Source: Murimonas intestini
GTDB lineage: Bacteria > Bacillota > Clostridia > Lachnospirales > Lachnospiraceae
Reading direction: 5' to 3'
Length of the DNA stretch: 64,000 nucleotides
NCBI GenBank assembly: GCA_003148945.1
Contig: QGGY01000004.1
Location: 124,001 to 188,000, forward strand
Part shown: in pieces, positions 17,182-25,589 of the stretch
Numbering within the stretch: position 1 is the stretch's first letter
Layout: every line of letters begins with the position of its first letter
Translations under genes and position numbers: made by a program
The notes under the pieces: model-generated
What the model saw: the letters and a program-made list of their open reading frames with translations, nothing else
The model's database searches: none
What the model was told of the DNA's origin: nothing

Positions 17182-18015
17182 TCAGATTCCTACATTTCCG
17201 CTGCTCAGTCCTGCTGAATCTTCCTCCAGTGGGAGCCAGTCAATGACCTTCTTAATATAACGGTTCCAAAAATCCCATTCGTGCGCACCCGTTCCTTCCT
17301 CATATGTAACTTTCACACCGATCTCATCCAGATATGATTTATAGGCCCGGTTAGCTGCCAGCAGGGAATCTTCAATCCCGCAGGCCATAAATATCTTTGG
17401 AATCTCACTGCCTCGGTCTTTCAGTTCTTTTGCCAGCCATTCCGGATCTTTATCACTGCCCTTTACCTGGCCAAGATTTCCAAATATTCCTTCTGCATAT
17501 GCCCTTCCCTCCAGAAAGAAGGGTGTGTCGTCTTTCCTGCCATCTATGCCTTTTGTGATCAGGGCAGAGGAGAGGCCGGCAATACAGCCGAAGGTATCAT
17601 GGTACTTCAGTCCGTTTCTGATCGCTCCGTATCCGCCCATAGACAGCCCGGCGATAAAGGTATCCTCCCTCCTGCGGCTAAGCGGAAACATTCTTCTTGT
17701 TATCTCCACCAGCTCTTTTCCGATAAATTCTCCATAATAATTATTTACTCCTGGCTGGTCCACATAAAACATATTGTCAGCTGAGGGCATCACTACTGCC
17801 AGATCCTTTTCCTCAGCCCATCTCTGGATACATGTGTTAGATACCCAGTCTGTATAATTTCCAAACACACCGTGGAGCAGATATAATGTTTTAAACGGGC
17901 GTTCCTCTTTCACCGGCATACCGGGAAATGGCAGTTTGTCTGCCGGCAGTATCACATTAACCGTCACTGTCCTCATCAGCGATCCTGACATAAAATTCAC
18001 TTGTATCAGAGCCAT
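17182..18015 (-). CDS. Esterase D / acetyl-ester hydrolase family protein
   Basis: A 277-residue cytoplasmic alpha/beta hydrolase of the EstA/esterase D group (PF00756). The nucleophile is Ser125 in GLSMGGYGA, with Asp216 (CGIEDS) and His245 (GAHEWDFW) completing the triad. I start at ATG 18015 because AGGAGGA lies eight bases upstream; the upstream frame has only a TTG. Relatives remove acetyl or feruloyl groups from oligosaccharides or hydrolyse S-formylglutathione. In this glycan-rich setting deacetylation of sugars is plausible. Its stop codon lies in the duplicated target site of element A3. Confidence 0.85.
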   Translation of the reverse strand: MALIQVNFMSGSLMRTVTVNVILPADKLPFPGMPVKEERPFKTLYLLHGVFGNYTDWVSNTCIQRWAEEKDLAVVMPSADNMFYVDQPGVNNYYGEFIGKELVEITRRMFPLSRRREDTFIAGLSMGGYGAIRNGLKYHDTFGCIAGLSSALITKGIDGRKDDTPFFLEGRAYAEGIFGNLGQVKGSDKDPEWLAKELKDRGSEIPKIFMACGIEDSLLAANRAYKSYLDEIGVKVTYEEGTGAHEWDFWNRYIKKVIDWLPLEEDSAGLSSGNVGI

Positions 18016-18281
18016 ATAATTCGTCCTCCTGTCCAAAGACCTGTTCTTATTTATTTTATTATCCAGTTATTAATCATCCAGCCGGAAAGACCTGCGCCTC
18101 TCCAAAAAATCTGCCGCCAGGCCTGCCCATTGTGAAGTTTCCCGGCTCATCTGTCTCCCTTCCCCTGCTGAATAATTACCATTTTTATACTATGTAGCTT
18201 ACCACAAATATCGAAAGTAAAGTTACACTATTACGACTTCTTTTTTTCACTTTTGGGACTTTTATCTTACAATATAAGGAA

Positions 18282-18315
18282 CCGGTGCCCCAGCATAAAT
18301 ATGCTGGCACACCGG
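18282..18315 (-). terminator. Terminator of DUF6612-like paralogue 2
   Basis: On the minus strand CCGGTGTGCCAGCAT pairs with ATGCTGGGGCACCGG around a four-base loop, with two internal mismatches, followed by TTCCTTATATTG. It lies about 20 bases beyond the stop codon at 18337. The rest of the 321-base gap 18016-18336 is the AT-rich upstream region of the esterase gene and shows nothing else. Confidence 0.65.
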
Positions 18316-18336
18316 CCTGATTGCTAAACTTATATA

Positions 18337-19764
18337 TTATTCAAATTTCCTGATAGTGATTCCACTTACTTTACCTGTCTCATTATCAATTGTAATATCC
18401 ATACCGTTCCTATAACTGTCAGAATTGTAGTAGTACATGCTGGTGATGGAATCTCCCTCATATGCATCCTGGGGATTTCCGTAAGCGCTCAAAACCTCTT
18501 CCTTTGTAGATCCAAGTGTGATCCCGCCCGGATATACAATACTCATCTTGCTGCCCTCAAGGAACCAGTCATCACTTCCGATACTGGCAACCTTGCACTC
18601 AGGTATTGAGAGAGGTCCGTCTGTAGTATTCAGGAAATCTACAGAGATCAGGGCGCCATTCTTATCAGCAAGATAGCCATACTCGTATTCTCCCTTGTTT
18701 ACTATATATTCCGGGTCTGTATCCTCATCAAGCGTATAACCCAGTGCCTTAAGCTCTGCAAAATTACATGGAAGAGTTATTTTCGTATTATTAAATAACA
18801 CTTCATATGTCTGCCAGCCTGTATCACTGGCCGGTGCAGCTTTTTCAGTCTCTATTGTGGCCAGTTTTTCTGTACCTGCTGCCGGCTGAGTCCCAGCAGC
18901 TTCTGTTGACATCTCAGTTGTCTCTGTGCTTGCTGTTGCCTTGACAGCCTCTTCCGGAACTACGATCTCATCTACATCATCAAAGCTGTCATAAGTAATT
19001 GCAAACCGGAATTTATCCAGAGACACATCTTCCGTATTGTCTTCACTGGCTATTATTGCCCACTGCATAGCCTCTGTAAAATCGATCTCCAAAAGAGCCG
19101 GCATCAATGTATCTGCGTAAATGCATACTGTTACAGGAACTTTTGAGGTGCCTACCTCTACATCCCCCATCATATCCTCAATGCTGTCAGCTGCATCACC
19201 TGCTGAATCCAGTAAGCCGAGCAGATTCTCAGCACCAAACTTGCCTCTTAATTCATAACAGTCTCTCTCGTTTACCTGAACAGGCTCCTGGGAAATTTCA
19301 AAAGCATCCGCATCTGATGCAAGATCCTTAAATGCTGTGATCTCAGAACCTGCAGAATTACCTTCTGTGTGCTCCTTTGACCACAATCCATTAACTAATG
19401 TATATGAGACATAGTCATCTCCTTCTGCCACGGTATAATTTTCCATATCAACAGACATATTAGTACCCAACACAGACATTCCTATATTGCCATTGATATG
19501 TGCGGCCTCCGGGTCCTGGGTCACTTCCATGTCTATATCAAGTTCCATGGTCACGGTCCCCTTCTGCCCTTCAGTAATTTCACCGGTCATCGCCAGTTCC
19601 ATTGCCATATTACCAGTAAATGATCCTATTCCAGCCATATTCTCCGAGGCGCTGTTCAGCAGTTCTGCAGATGTGGCCTCTTTACTGAATCCAGAAAAAA
19701 CTAACATACCTGCACAGAGCAGTGCTGCCGCTGATACAGTCTTAGGATTTAAATTTTTTCCCAT
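18337..19764 (-). CDS. DUF6612-like secreted protein, paralogue 2, lipobox Cys lost
   Basis: A 475-residue paralogue of the lipoprotein at 11241-12728, with the same two-domain layout (N-terminal AELLNSASENMAGIGSFTGNM, C-terminal GWQTYEVLFNNTKITLP and VLSAYGNPQDAYE). The signal peptide is intact, but the lipobox position reads FSGF: the codon is TTC (Phe) where the paralogue has TGC (Cys). By known rules it cannot be lipidated, so it would be released or stay as an uncleaved anchor. GGAGAATAGG precedes ATG 19764. The promoter resembles that of paralogue 1. Confidence 0.75.
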   Translation of the reverse strand: MGKNLNPKTVSAAALLCAGMLVFSGFSKEATSAELLNSASENMAGIGSFTGNMAMELAMTGEITEGQKGTVTMELDIDMEVTQDPEAAHINGNIGMSVLGTNMSVDMENYTVAEGDDYVSYTLVNGLWSKEHTEGNSAGSEITAFKDLASDADAFEISQEPVQVNERDCYELRGKFGAENLLGLLDSAGDAADSIEDMMGDVEVGTSKVPVTVCIYADTLMPALLEIDFTEAMQWAIIASEDNTEDVSLDKFRFAITYDSFDDVDEIVVPEEAVKATASTETTEMSTEAAGTQPAAGTEKLATIETEKAAPASDTGWQTYEVLFNNTKITLPCNFAELKALGYTLDEDTDPEYIVNKGEYEYGYLADKNGALISVDFLNTTDGPLSIPECKVASIGSDDWFLEGSKMSIVYPGGITLGSTKEEVLSAYGNPQDAYEGDSITSMYYYNSDSYRNGMDITIDNETGKVSGITIRKFE

Positions 19765-19815
19765 ATCCTATTCTCCTTTAACTTAAACTATAAGGTACTT
19801 TCTTGGTACCTTTTT

Positions 19816-19844
19816 ATTCTATCAGATATTTTAAGGCAGTACAA
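19816..19844 (-). promoter_or_regulatory. Promoter of DUF6612-like paralogue 2
   Basis: On the minus strand TTGTAC (19839-19844) and TAGAAT (19816-19821) are 17 bases apart. CTTGTACTG and TATCTG are shared with the promoter at 12807-12835. Just downstream AGGTAC and GTACCT (19788-19809) form a small inverted repeat around the likely transcription start. Confidence 0.6.
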
Positions 19845-19992
19845 GCGTTTTGTATGCATTTTTATGCATTTTACAATAAATACAGACCTCCTTATAAAAT
19901 CTTTAAAAATAGCTGTTAACATAACAATAACAAGCCGGCAGCTAAATATTAACCCAAGGCTGGCTGAAGCCAGAGTATAAAAGGAGAAAATT

Positions 19993-20697
19993 ATGGGAAA
20001 TGAGTACATTATAGAAGCTAATCACGTTTCTAAGAAATTCAAAAAGGCATATGCAATAAATGATCTGTCTATATCTGTACGAAAAAATTCAGTCTACGGA
20101 TTACTGGGACCTAACGGCGCCGGCAAATCAACGTTATTGAAAATGATAACAGGAATTGTCAGACCAACTTCCGGTGAAATATTATTTGACAATCATCCCT
20201 GGACCCGGAAAGATTTATTAAATATTGGTTCATTAATCGAGTCTCCACCGCTGTATGAGAATCTAACGGCATTTGAGAATCTGAAGGTCAGGGCTGCTCT
20301 TATGGGAACCGGGATTGATAAATGTAATGAAATATTACAAAAGATGGATCTGGCGGATACTAAAAACAAAAAGACATCCGATTTTTCCCTGGGGATGAAA
20401 CAGCGGCTGGGTATAGCATTGGCGCTTCTGAACAGCCCTCAATTATTAGTCCTGGATGAACCTACAAATGGGCTGGACCCTTTTGGTATTGAGGAATTAA
20501 GGACGATGATCCGGTCGTTTGCAGAATCCGGGATCTCTGTCATTATATCCAGCCATATATTAAGCGAAGTACAGCAAGTTGCCGATGACATCGGAATCAT
20601 ATATAATGGGTCGCTCTTATACCAGGATAATATCGATGCGAGCGAAAACCTGGAACAATTATTTATGGAAATCATCAGAAAGGAGCGTGCATCCTGA
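19993..20697 (+). CDS. Lantibiotic-type ABC exporter ATPase (CprA/LanF-like)
   Basis: A 234-residue ABC ATPase with Walker A GPNGAGKST (39-47), signature SLGMKQRLG (132-140) and Walker B LLVLDEPTNG (151-160). Length and sequence fit the bacitracin/lantibiotic protection group (BcrA, LanF, CprA). AAGGAGAAAATT precedes the ATG. It begins a five-gene plus-strand operon: ATPase, two permeases, response regulator, histidine kinase. No lanthipeptide precursor or modification gene is nearby, so the set most likely protects against peptides made by others, as CprABC does in Clostridioides difficile. Confidence 0.9.
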   Translation: MGNEYIIEANHVSKKFKKAYAINDLSISVRKNSVYGLLGPNGAGKSTLLKMITGIVRPTSGEILFDNHPWTRKDLLNIGSLIESPPLYENLTAFENLKVRAALMGTGIDKCNEILQKMDLADTKNKKTSDFSLGMKQRLGIALALLNSPQLLVLDEPTNGLDPFGIEELRTMIRSFAESGISVIISSHILSEVQQVADDIGIIYNGSLLYQDNIDASENLEQLFMEIIRKERAS

Positions 20698-21458
20698 TGC
20701 TGCAGACATATCTTAAAGCAGAAAACATGAAATTTAAACGATCCCTGTTCCGGAAACTGATTCTGTTGGTTCCGGCAGCTTTGATTTTGACATCAGTAGT
20801 ATTGATGTATGTTGGTATGGGGCTGGACGGCTTCTCCAGTGTTATGGTCTGCAATTGGTGCATGCCTGTTGCGTCTTTGTCCGTTGTGTTCTTATGCCAT
20901 TTAGTGAACAATAAAGATCAAAAGCACCAGTACAGGACTCTTTACAGCCTGCCCATCAGCCTGAAGAAGACATTTATTTCTAAGACAATTTTGACGGCCC
21001 TTAATCTTTTGGTCATATCACTGTTGCTGTCTCTTGTCACTGTTATCTCTGAATGTATATCATCAGGCACTTTGGCCCCGGCCGGTCTCACAGGATATTA
21101 TATTATGGGTTACTGCTTATTGTGGTTCTCTTTACTATGGCAGATTCCTTTCTGTTTATTTCTGGACCAAAAAGTGGGATTTACCTGTTCTGTAATCATA
21201 AATTTGTTCGCCAGTGCACTCGGCGGCCTGTTTCTTTATCTGACTCCTGTATTTTGGTTCTTTCCATACAGCTGGACAGCCAGGTTTATGGTCACACTAT
21301 TTGGAGTTACCACAAACGGTCTGCCAGCCTCCCCAGGCTCCAGATTGCTTTTAAGCTTAGGTGAAAGTCTGCTGCTGTTATTAATATCTATAACTGCTGT
21401 ATTCCTTCTCTCCGCCTTGTTTTCACGCTGGTATAGAAAGCAGGTGTACCGCAGATGA
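20697..21458 (+). CDS. Lantibiotic-type ABC exporter permease 1 (LanE-like)
   Basis: A 253-residue membrane protein with about six hydrophobic segments. It starts with a short cytoplasmic stretch LKAENMKFKRSL typical of LanE/MutE-type permeases. The start ATG overlaps the ATPase stop by one base (TGATG), so translation is coupled. It forms the transporter with the preceding ATPase and following permease, expelling cationic peptides from the membrane. No specificity can be read from sequence. Confidence 0.82.
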   Translation: MLQTYLKAENMKFKRSLFRKLILLVPAALILTSVVLMYVGMGLDGFSSVMVCNWCMPVASLSVVFLCHLVNNKDQKHQYRTLYSLPISLKKTFISKTILTALNLLVISLLLSLVTVISECISSGTLAPAGLTGYYIMGYCLLWFSLLWQIPFCLFLDQKVGFTCSVIINLFASALGGLFLYLTPVFWFFPYSWTARFMVTLFGVTTNGLPASPGSRLLLSLGESLLLLLISITAVFLLSALFSRWYRKQVYRR

Positions 21459-22183
21459 TCATAAGAGAATTTATATCAGATTTTACAAAAATCAAACGGA
21501 CACCCTGGATTTTATTGCATTTGTCACTGCCAATCGTGATAACTGCGCTATTTCTGGCTTACTACGCTTTTGCCGGATACCGCATTATCCCTGATGTCCG
21601 GTCATTTTTCATCTTACTGCAAATAGGGTATCCAATATTTATCAGTATTGCCGTGCCGGTTTTCATCCACCTGGACAAGAATATAAACGGCATTCAAAAT
21701 TCTCTTGGTCTGGTGGAATCACGAAGCTGCGTATATCTTGGAAAATTATTCTTTATGCTGTTTTTTTCAGCTATAAGTATGATACTATATGAAGTGTGCT
21801 TCTGCATTGGAGTCAATATGTTTCTGGATATAAGCATTACCGGATTCAGTACCTATGCATCAATATTTTGTATATTTTTATTTGACAGCTTATTTATATA
21901 TTTACTCCATATACCGTTAGCTTTCCGGTTTGGTTCCAGTATCTCTGTTTTGCTGGGGATATCAGGCACAATTTTAGCGGGCCTCTTTGAAAATCCCATC
22001 GGTGATAAAATCTGGCCGGTCATTCCCTGGGAATGGGGAGTCCAGTTTTTAAAGAATTATCTGGGGTTTTCAAATGCCCCTGTTTTTCCCGGAATTATTT
22101 CTATGGTTATTATGACTTTGACTGCTCTTGCTGTGTCTATACTATGGTTCAGCAAGTGGGAAGGCAAAGTCTTACAAGAATAA
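21455..22183 (+). CDS. Lantibiotic-type ABC exporter permease 2 (LanG-like)
   Basis: A 242-residue membrane protein with about six hydrophobic segments and the N-terminal pattern REFISDFTKIKRTPWILLHL, seen in LanG/MutG-type permeases. It overlaps permease 1 by four bases (ATGA). The pair of distinct permeases with one ATPase is the standard make-up of this exporter family. Confidence 0.82.
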   Translation: MIIREFISDFTKIKRTPWILLHLSLPIVITALFLAYYAFAGYRIIPDVRSFFILLQIGYPIFISIAVPVFIHLDKNINGIQNSLGLVESRSCVYLGKLFFMLFFSAISMILYEVCFCIGVNMFLDISITGFSTYASIFCIFLFDSLFIYLLHIPLAFRFGSSISVLLGISGTILAGLFENPIGDKIWPVIPWEWGVQFLKNYLGFSNAPVFPGIISMVIMTLTALAVSILWFSKWEGKVLQE

Positions 22184-22199
22184 AATAGGAGAACTAGCT

Positions 22200-22874
22200 A
22201 TGCCGAAACTCTTAGTTGTCGATGATGACCTTGATATGCTGGCGCTGGTACGTACAGCTCTTGAAAAGGACGGCCACCAGGTAGACACCGAGGCGGATGC
22301 CTCAGCTGTAACTCCAGCCAGATGCCGTCTGTACGATCTTCTGCTGCTTGATGTGATGATGCCAGGTGAAGATGGATTTTCCCTCTGCAGCCGTATACGC
22401 TCCGAGGTGGACTGCCCCATCCTGTTCCTGACAGCCAAAGCGGAAGACTCTGCCCTTGTACAGGGCTTTGGCCTGGGCGCTGATGATTACATTAAAAAAC
22501 CTTTCAGCATTGCAGAACTGCGTGCACGTGTAAACGCCCATCTGCGGAGGGAAATACGCCAGCCGTCACATACGCTGAACCGGTGCGGCGTGCGCTTTGA
22601 CATGCAGGCAAAAGCTGCGGCGGCAGGCGGACACACTCTGCCCTTTACTAAGGGAGAATACGCCATCTGTGAGCATCTGGCCCTGCATGCCGGACAGGTG
22701 TTTACTAAAGAACAATTATATGAGGCCATTTTCGGCTTTGACGCCGAGGGTGATTCCTCATCTATTGCGGAGCATATCAAAAATATCCGCTCTAAATTAA
22801 AGGACAGGGACTTAAGCCCCATAGAAACTGTTTGGGGGGTGGGCTATAAATGGCGAAAAGACAACGTTCTGTGA
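22200..22874 (+). CDS. OmpR-type response regulator (CprR/LanR-like)
   Basis: A 224-residue regulator. The receiver domain has acidic residues at 8-10, phospho-acceptor Asp51 (LLLLDVMMPG) and the conserved Lys of YIKKPF near residue 100. The C-terminal winged helix ends SIAEHIKNIRSKL and GVGYKW. I start at ATG 22200 with GGAGAACTAGCT upstream; the open frame reaches back into the permease gene without a site. It overlaps the kinase by 25 bases. It presumably activates this operon when the kinase senses a peptide. Confidence 0.92.
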   Translation: MPKLLVVDDDLDMLALVRTALEKDGHQVDTEADASAVTPARCRLYDLLLLDVMMPGEDGFSLCSRIRSEVDCPILFLTAKAEDSALVQGFGLGADDYIKKPFSIAELRARVNAHLRREIRQPSHTLNRCGVRFDMQAKAAAAGGHTLPFTKGEYAICEHLALHAGQVFTKEQLYEAIFGFDAEGDSSSIAEHIKNIRSKLKDRDLSPIETVWGVGYKWRKDNVL

Positions 22875-24202
22875 GCCTTTCCTTCGTTCTTCTGCGATTT
22901 GCCATAGTCATGCTGGGCTGTATGCTGTTATGCTGCCTGGCATGGTACGTCATCCAGGTGCGTCTTCAAAACACAGGTGTCATTTATCAGGGAGCCGTCT
23001 CCAACCAGCAGGCGGAGAAAATGCTGTCAGGAGACCCGGAAACCTTTATTTCCCCCGGAGATGATTTTCTGCCGGAGTACGCTTTGTTTGACAAAAACGG
23101 CAGGCTGCTGGAAAGCAGCACAGACGGAAAGAAGCTAAAGAGCCTAGCCGGCAAGTTACAAGGGGAACTAAACGACATACATTTTCTCCGCCATACTTAT
23201 GCGGATGGAAGTACAGTGATCTTACGCTGGCATTACAGAGCGGAATTTGCCGACCCTGTGCTGCGCAATATGCTGCCCCCAGCTGAATATCTGGGATTAG
23301 CCGCACTTGGTGCGGCATTGCTGCTCTGCCTGGTGTTTAACATTCTGTGGCTCCGGGGCTGTCTGGCTTCAAGACTGAAGCTGTTCAGCGAAGTAAGTGC
23401 GAAGGTCGGCGCGCAGGAACTGGATTTTGTAATCCCCCACGCAGGCATAAAGGAATATGACCGGGCGCTGGATGCTATGGAGCATATGAGGGAGGCATTG
23501 TATGATTCCCTGTCCTCCCAGTGGGCTGCACAGCAAAAACGTGAGGCGGAAATAGCTGCACTGGCGCATGATCTAAAAACGCCCCTTACCCTGACGGGAG
23601 GAAACGCAGAGCTTCTTTTGGAAGAAGAGCTGCCCAAAAACTGCCGGAAAATGGCAGAAACTATAGCGGCAAGCAATGAACGGGCCAAACAGTATGTTGC
23701 CGCCCTTCTCGAAACCTCCGCAGGCGCGGATGAGTCTTTTGAAATCGTCTGCCTGCCCGCCATGTTTAATGAACTTTTCCAGAGTTCAAAGTCCATAGCA
23801 GAATCCAGGGGCGTTTCCCTGCAGATCATAAATAGACTGGAGGGAAAAGCATCCATTCAAAAGGATCATTTACTACGTGCCATAGGCAATGTGGTGCAGA
23901 ATGCCATCGAGCACACACCGGCTGGCAGATGTGTTTATTTGGAAGGCAGTATGACAGATGGAGGCTGGCAGGTCACTGTGCGTGATGAAGGCCCGGGCTT
24001 TGGTACGGCTGCTTTGCATCATGCTGCAGAGCGCCTGTGGCGTGATGATGCTGCGCGCAGCGCCGACGGCCACAATGGCCTTGGCCTGTGGTTTGCATCA
24101 CAGGTAATAAAAGCACATGCCGGACACCTGGAACTGGGCAACTGCAGTTCCGGAGGGTTAGTCACCATCCGGTTCCTAAATAACATTAATTTAAATCATT
24201 GA
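22850..24202 (+). CDS. Sensor histidine kinase (CprK/LanK-like)
   Basis: A 450-residue kinase with two membrane helices (about 10-36 and 145-168) enclosing a 105-residue extracellular sensor that includes GDDFLPEYALFDKNG. The phospho-acceptor is His240 in LAHDLKTPLTL. The ATP lid has GNVVQNAIEHTP, DEGPGFG and GHNGLGLWFA. It is the partner of the preceding regulator. The domain plan matches kinases that detect lantibiotics or host defence peptides. An AraC gene starts 35 bases later on the same strand. Confidence 0.9.
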   Translation: MAKRQRSVSLSFVLLRFAIVMLGCMLLCCLAWYVIQVRLQNTGVIYQGAVSNQQAEKMLSGDPETFISPGDDFLPEYALFDKNGRLLESSTDGKKLKSLAGKLQGELNDIHFLRHTYADGSTVILRWHYRAEFADPVLRNMLPPAEYLGLAALGAALLLCLVFNILWLRGCLASRLKLFSEVSAKVGAQELDFVIPHAGIKEYDRALDAMEHMREALYDSLSSQWAAQQKREAEIAALAHDLKTPLTLTGGNAELLLEEELPKNCRKMAETIAASNERAKQYVAALLETSAGADESFEIVCLPAMFNELFQSSKSIAESRGVSLQIINRLEGKASIQKDHLLRAIGNVVQNAIEHTPAGRCVYLEGSMTDGGWQVTVRDEGPGFGTAALHHAAERLWRDDAARSADGHNGLGLWFASQVIKAHAGHLELGNCSSGGLVTIRFLNNINLNH

Positions 24203-24237
24203 TTTTCCTTAGTAAATACAAAAAGGACATGTCTGTA

Positions 24238-25071
24238 ATGATAAATAGAAGCAGTTTAATGAATATATCCGGGAACAGAAAGATACTTACCCGCGAAGAA
24301 GATTTTGCCTATTTGCTGCCCTGTGAGCAGCTTCAGATCTTAATATCAAATTTCACGGTCAGCTTCCCTGATAAATCAACAATATCGGATGATTATACCG
24401 TTATGCCTCATGGAAGCGTTACGCTCGTGCTATTTAGTTATGAAACCGTACTTTATAGTTTTTTATTCGGTCCATTAACAAAGCCAGCAAGAGTAGGCGA
24501 TATTGCAAATAAATGCGATGTTATTTTTATCATAGAATTTCAGCCGGCAGGTTTTTATCCCTTTGTAAAAATAAACCAAAAGGAACTGACTGATAAGATC
24601 CTGCCTTTCTCACAGGTTCACAGTTCATTGGATAATGCAATGAGAAAACTTCTTTTAAGTGCCTTATCTGTAGATGAATTATTATCTGAGGCGGAAAAAT
24701 ATCTGATCCTGAATATTCAGTTCCAGTATCCCGGGGAGCTTGAACATGCTATGAATACCATTATACAGATGGAGGGTGTTCTGACATCTGCAGAGATTAT
24801 AAATAATGTTTTTTATAGTCCAAGGCATCTGAACCGGCTGTTTAACCAGTATCTCGGCATGAGCATGAAATCCTTCTCCAGGCTGGTGAGGATAAATAAA
24901 TCTATTCAGCTTTTGAATGAAAAGACAAATTCATTAGCTTTCATATGTGAGAAACTCGGCTATTATGATGTTTCTCACTTTGTAAAAGACTTCAGGATCG
25001 TATGTGGTGTGACTCCCCAGGAATACAGAACAAACATGTCCGATTTTTACAGTGAAATAGCAAAATACTGA
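24238..25071 (+). CDS. AraC-family regulator
   Basis: A 277-residue regulator. The N-terminal part (PCEQLQILISNFTVSFPDK to the GPLTKPARVG stretch) resembles the DUF6597 domain of AraC proteins. The C-terminal half has helix-turn-helix segments around SAEIINNVFYSPRHLNRLFNQ and FICEKLGYYDVSHFVKDF, ending in VTPQEYR. I start at ATG 24238, ten bases past AAAAGGA; ATG 24229 is too close to that site. It lies between the peptide-resistance operon and a VOC protein, and could control the latter. Confidence 0.78.
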   Translation: MINRSSLMNISGNRKILTREEDFAYLLPCEQLQILISNFTVSFPDKSTISDDYTVMPHGSVTLVLFSYETVLYSFLFGPLTKPARVGDIANKCDVIFIIEFQPAGFYPFVKINQKELTDKILPFSQVHSSLDNAMRKLLLSALSVDELLSEAEKYLILNIQFQYPGELEHAMNTIIQMEGVLTSAEIINNVFYSPRHLNRLFNQYLGMSMKSFSRLVRINKSIQLLNEKTNSLAFICEKLGYYDVSHFVKDFRIVCGVTPQEYRTNMSDFYSEIAKY

Positions 25072-25106
25072 TTTATAATAAAAATAAAACGAAAGGAACT
25101 GTAAAA

Positions 25107-25514
25107 ATGAAATTTGATCAAACAACAATCCGTATACTGGTACGGAAAAATTATGGAGAATGTTTCGACTTCTATACTGAAAAAATGGGCCTGGTTCCAG
25201 TTTGGGGGGACAGAAACGGTCCCTATACTTCTTTTGCCGTAAGCGACGGCATGCCCCCTTGCTTTGCCATCTTTTCTGGTGAGAATATGCCCATGTTCCG
25301 GGGATATGAGCAGCCTGACTCCTGCTCACAGCCGGATACAGTTGTGGCAGTCATCCCTTCTCCTGACTTAGACGGGGACTACCTGCGTCTGAAGGAAACT
25401 GGCGTGACGTTTCTTGGCGAACCCCAGTACATTGAAGAATGGGGAATGCGCTGTACTTATTTTAGAGACCCGGAAGGCAATCTGTTTGAACTGAATGATG
25501 ACAGCGGTGTATAA
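25107..25514 (+). CDS. VOC-superfamily (glyoxalase-like) protein
   Basis: A 135-residue protein of the vicinal oxygen chelate fold, seen in the paired motifs CFDFYTEKMGLVPVWG and EEWGMRCTYFRDPEGNLFEL. Members include glyoxalases, antibiotic-binding proteins and dioxygenases; the exact role cannot be assigned. GAAAGGAACTG precedes the ATG. It follows the AraC gene by 35 bases on the same strand, so the two may be one transcript. Confidence 0.82.
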   Translation: MKFDQTTIRILVRKNYGECFDFYTEKMGLVPVWGDRNGPYTSFAVSDGMPPCFAIFSGENMPMFRGYEQPDSCSQPDTVVAVIPSPDLDGDYLRLKETGVTFLGEPQYIEEWGMRCTYFRDPEGNLFELNDDSGV

Positions 25515-25550
25515 AAAAAATACAAGTTCAGCTTTATCTTAAACCAAAAA

Positions 25551-25580
25551 GGGGGCTATCCGATATTAACCGGAGCCCCC
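25551..25580 (-). terminator. Terminator of the 25.6-36.5 kb operon
   Basis: GGGGGCT (25551-25557) pairs with AGCCCCC (25574-25580) across 16 bases. On the minus strand the stem is followed by TTTTTGG, a proper intrinsic terminator. It lies ten bases past the DUF4185 stop codon. The convergent VOC gene has only AAAA on its side. Confidence 0.8.
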
Positions 25581-25589
25581 AGTCCAAAA

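Noticed and set aside
19993-24202. Lanthipeptide biosynthesis cluster
   Set aside because: Only the protection and sensing genes are present; no precursor or modification enzyme is seen on either strand nearby.
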